The notes beneath the pieces were generated by a model, which saw only the letters and a list, made by a program, of their open reading frames with translations, did not search any database and was not told the origin of the DNA. Of a DNA stretch of 35,052 nt, positions 33,910-35,052 are shown piece after piece. The first letter of the stretch is position 1; every line of letters starts with the position of its first letter. Origin of the DNA: a bacterium (lineage in GTDB: Bacteria > Pseudomonadota > Alphaproteobacteria > Rhizobiales > Aestuariivirgaceae). Both the position numbers and the translations under genes were made by a program. The stretch is taken from assembly GCA_022842165.1 (NCBI GenBank), contig JALHQC010000044.1:1-35052 (forward strand), in the 5' to 3' direction.

Positions 33910-35052
33910 ATGCCGAAGTGTATCTTGCATGTGGGAATGCACAAGACCGGGACGACCTCGATCCAGAGCAGCCTGAAGGCGCTCGACGACGAGAATTTCT
34001 ACTATGCGCGGATCGCCGGACGGCCGAACCACAGCACCAGCCTGCAGAGCATTTTCGGAACGCTCAACACCGGCGGATCGCGGAAGCATCTCGGCAGGAA
34101 CGGGCTGGGACGGAAGGAAAACGCCGACCGCGCGCGTGCCGATCTCGAAGCCTCGGTTGCCAATGCGCACGGCCGCACGCTGGTGATTTCCGGCGAAGGC
34201 ACGCTCAGGCTTTCGGCCGGGGAACTGCGCAAGCTCGCGGCCTATCTGGCCGAGCGGGGCTATGAGGACATCGAGGTCATCGCCTATGTGCGCCCGCCCT
34301 ATGCCTATGTGTCCAGCGCCGTGCAGCAGCGGCTCAAGACAGGCGCGGGCAGTTCGCTGATGATCCGCAATTCGCTGCCGCAATACGAGGCGAAGTTCGC
34401 GAAGTTCGACGAGGTTTTCGGCCGCGATAAAGTGCGCCTGCTGAAATTCGACCCGGCCGGATTCGAGGGCAAGGACGTGGTGCTCGACTTCATTGCCAGG
34501 CTCGGCATTCCGCGCGCGAGCATCACGCCGATCCGCGAGAACGAATCGATCACCCGGCTGGCGGCGCAAGTGCAATACCAGTATCAGGCGCTGGTGGAAG
34601 CCGGGCTGCAGCGGCCGGTGAAGGGCGCCATGGGCAATGCGCTGTGCGTCCGGCTGCGGCCGCTCGACAATACGCGGTTCCGCCTCGCGCCGAGCCTGCT
34701 GAAGCCCTATATCGACAGCGTCCGGCAAGACGTGGCGTGGATGGAACGGCGGCTCGGCCAGCCGCTGACGGAGGACCTGGCGGACGAGCCGGGCGATATT
34801 CTGTCCACTGAGGATCTGCTGGCGCCGATCCCGGGGATCGATGGCAAGCTGCGTGCCCTGCTGGCGGCGGCGGGCGTGACGCTGAGCGGCCGCGATGCGG
34901 AGACGACAGGCGACCTCATCAGCCTTCTGGCGCATGGAAACCGAAAGCCCGATGACTTCGCCCCGCCGCGCGGCGGTGCGCGCGCAACGGAACAGGATGA
35001 GCGGCGCACCGCGCGGCGCGCGCTGGCGGAAATGCGGCGGAAGCTGCTGCCG
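33910..35052 (+). CDS. Sulfotransferase family protein (incomplete at window end)
   Basis: An open frame of 381 codons that has no stop before the window ends. It begins MPKCILHVGMHKTGTTSIQ, where GMHKTGTT (9-16) is the PAPS 5'-phosphosulfate-binding loop of sulfotransferases. VIAYVRPPYAYVSSAVQQ (about 123-140, Arg128 and Ser135) matches the 3'-phosphate-binding segment. It should transfer sulfate from PAPS to a sugar hydroxyl or similar acceptor. The ATG at 33910 has AGGAA upstream at good spacing. It lies 55 bp after the glycosyltransferase stop, on the same strand, so it may modify the polymer that protein makes. The far end, beyond about residue 300, is Ala/Arg/Glu-rich and may lead into another domain outside the window. 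Confidence 0.88.
   Translation, partial: MPKCILHVGMHKTGTTSIQSSLKALDDENFYYARIAGRPNHSTSLQSIFGTLNTGGSRKHLGRNGLGRKENADRARADLEASVANAHGRTLVISGEGTLRLSAGELRKLAAYLAERGYEDIEVIAYVRPPYAYVSSAVQQRLKTGAGSSLMIRNSLPQYEAKFAKFDEVFGRDKVRLLKFDPAGFEGKDVVLDFIARLGIPRASITPIRENESITRLAAQVQYQYQALVEAGLQRPVKGAMGNALCVRLRPLDNTRFRLAPSLLKPYIDSVRQDVAWMERRLGQPLTEDLADEPGDILSTEDLLAPIPGIDGKLRALLAAAGVTLSGRDAETTGDLISLLAHGNRKPDDFAPPRGGARATEQDERRTARRALAEMRRKLLP

Noticed and set aside
31422-33944. An 840-codon minus-strand open frame over the glycosyltransferase gene.
   Set aside because: Same reason: it mirrors the two-domain GT2 gene, whose motifs are intact, and has no recognisable domains of its own.
33841-34935. A 364-codon minus-strand frame at the window end.
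   Set aside because: It is the shadow of the sulfotransferase gene on the + strand, which has the PAPS-binding motif and an open frame to the window end.

Overview
This window is a gene-dense, GC-rich stretch of alphaproteobacterial chromosome, most likely Hyphomicrobiales/Rhizobiales. The reasons are the sucC-sucD-sucA-sucB-(SDR)-lpd order, a rhizobial-type Fnr with a CX2CX7C iron-sulfur motif, split pab genes, and many multi-hairpin intergenic repeats. No rRNA, tRNA, CRISPR array, transposase or prophage gene was seen. No gap between genes exceeds 300 bases.

Layout. (1) 41-8737, + strand: TCA-cycle block. Succinyl-CoA ligase (sucC, sucD) is followed by the 2-oxoglutarate dehydrogenase complex (sucA, sucB, lpd), with a short-chain dehydrogenase between sucB and lpd. 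A receiver-only response regulator follows (8800-9198). (2) 9341-13673, - strand: xerC, two tandem TraB/GumN-family genes and a DAO-family FAD oxidoreductase, in that transcription order. (3) 13809-14760, - strand: a transaldolase/fructose-6-phosphate aldolase-like gene followed by a small ABM-domain protein. (4) 14815-17685, - strand: pabB-pabA-pabC, the route from chorismate to p-aminobenzoate for folate. (5) 17740-20341, + strand: priA and a short AT-richer orphan gene. A degenerate second copy of the priA 3' end lies beyond the orphan gene. (6) 20518-23348, - strand: a xylonate-type IlvD/Edd dehydratase and an aldose 1-epimerase, pointing to sugar or sugar-acid catabolism. (7) 23530-26306, + strand: preT and preA, the two subunits of NAD-dependent dihydropyrimidine dehydrogenase, behind a RutR-like palindrome. 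(8) 26407-28450, + strand: an oxygen-sensing Fnr regulator, a tandem universal stress protein behind a near-consensus FNR box, and a conserved-looking small protein of unknown function. (9) 28532-35052, + strand: a methyltransferase/P-loop/beta-domain fusion, leuB, a small coiled-coil protein, a tandem-domain GT2 glycosyltransferase and a sulfotransferase that runs off the window. Apart from leuB and the small coiled-coil protein, whose role is unknown, this looks like the edge of a surface-glycan locus.

The most interesting signals are: the duplicated priA tail bracketing a foreign-looking small gene; the abrupt near-identity of the last 149 bp of two otherwise divergent TraB/GumN paralogues, suggesting gene conversion; the two candidate operators (FNR box, RutR-like box), each placed where the neighbouring gene's function predicts; and the three-module methyltransferase fusion beside glycosyltransferase and sulfotransferase genes. 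Eight intergenic palindromic elements, falling into at least three types, punctuate the window, sometimes inside operons. I see no clear sign of a wholly new defence or mobile system.
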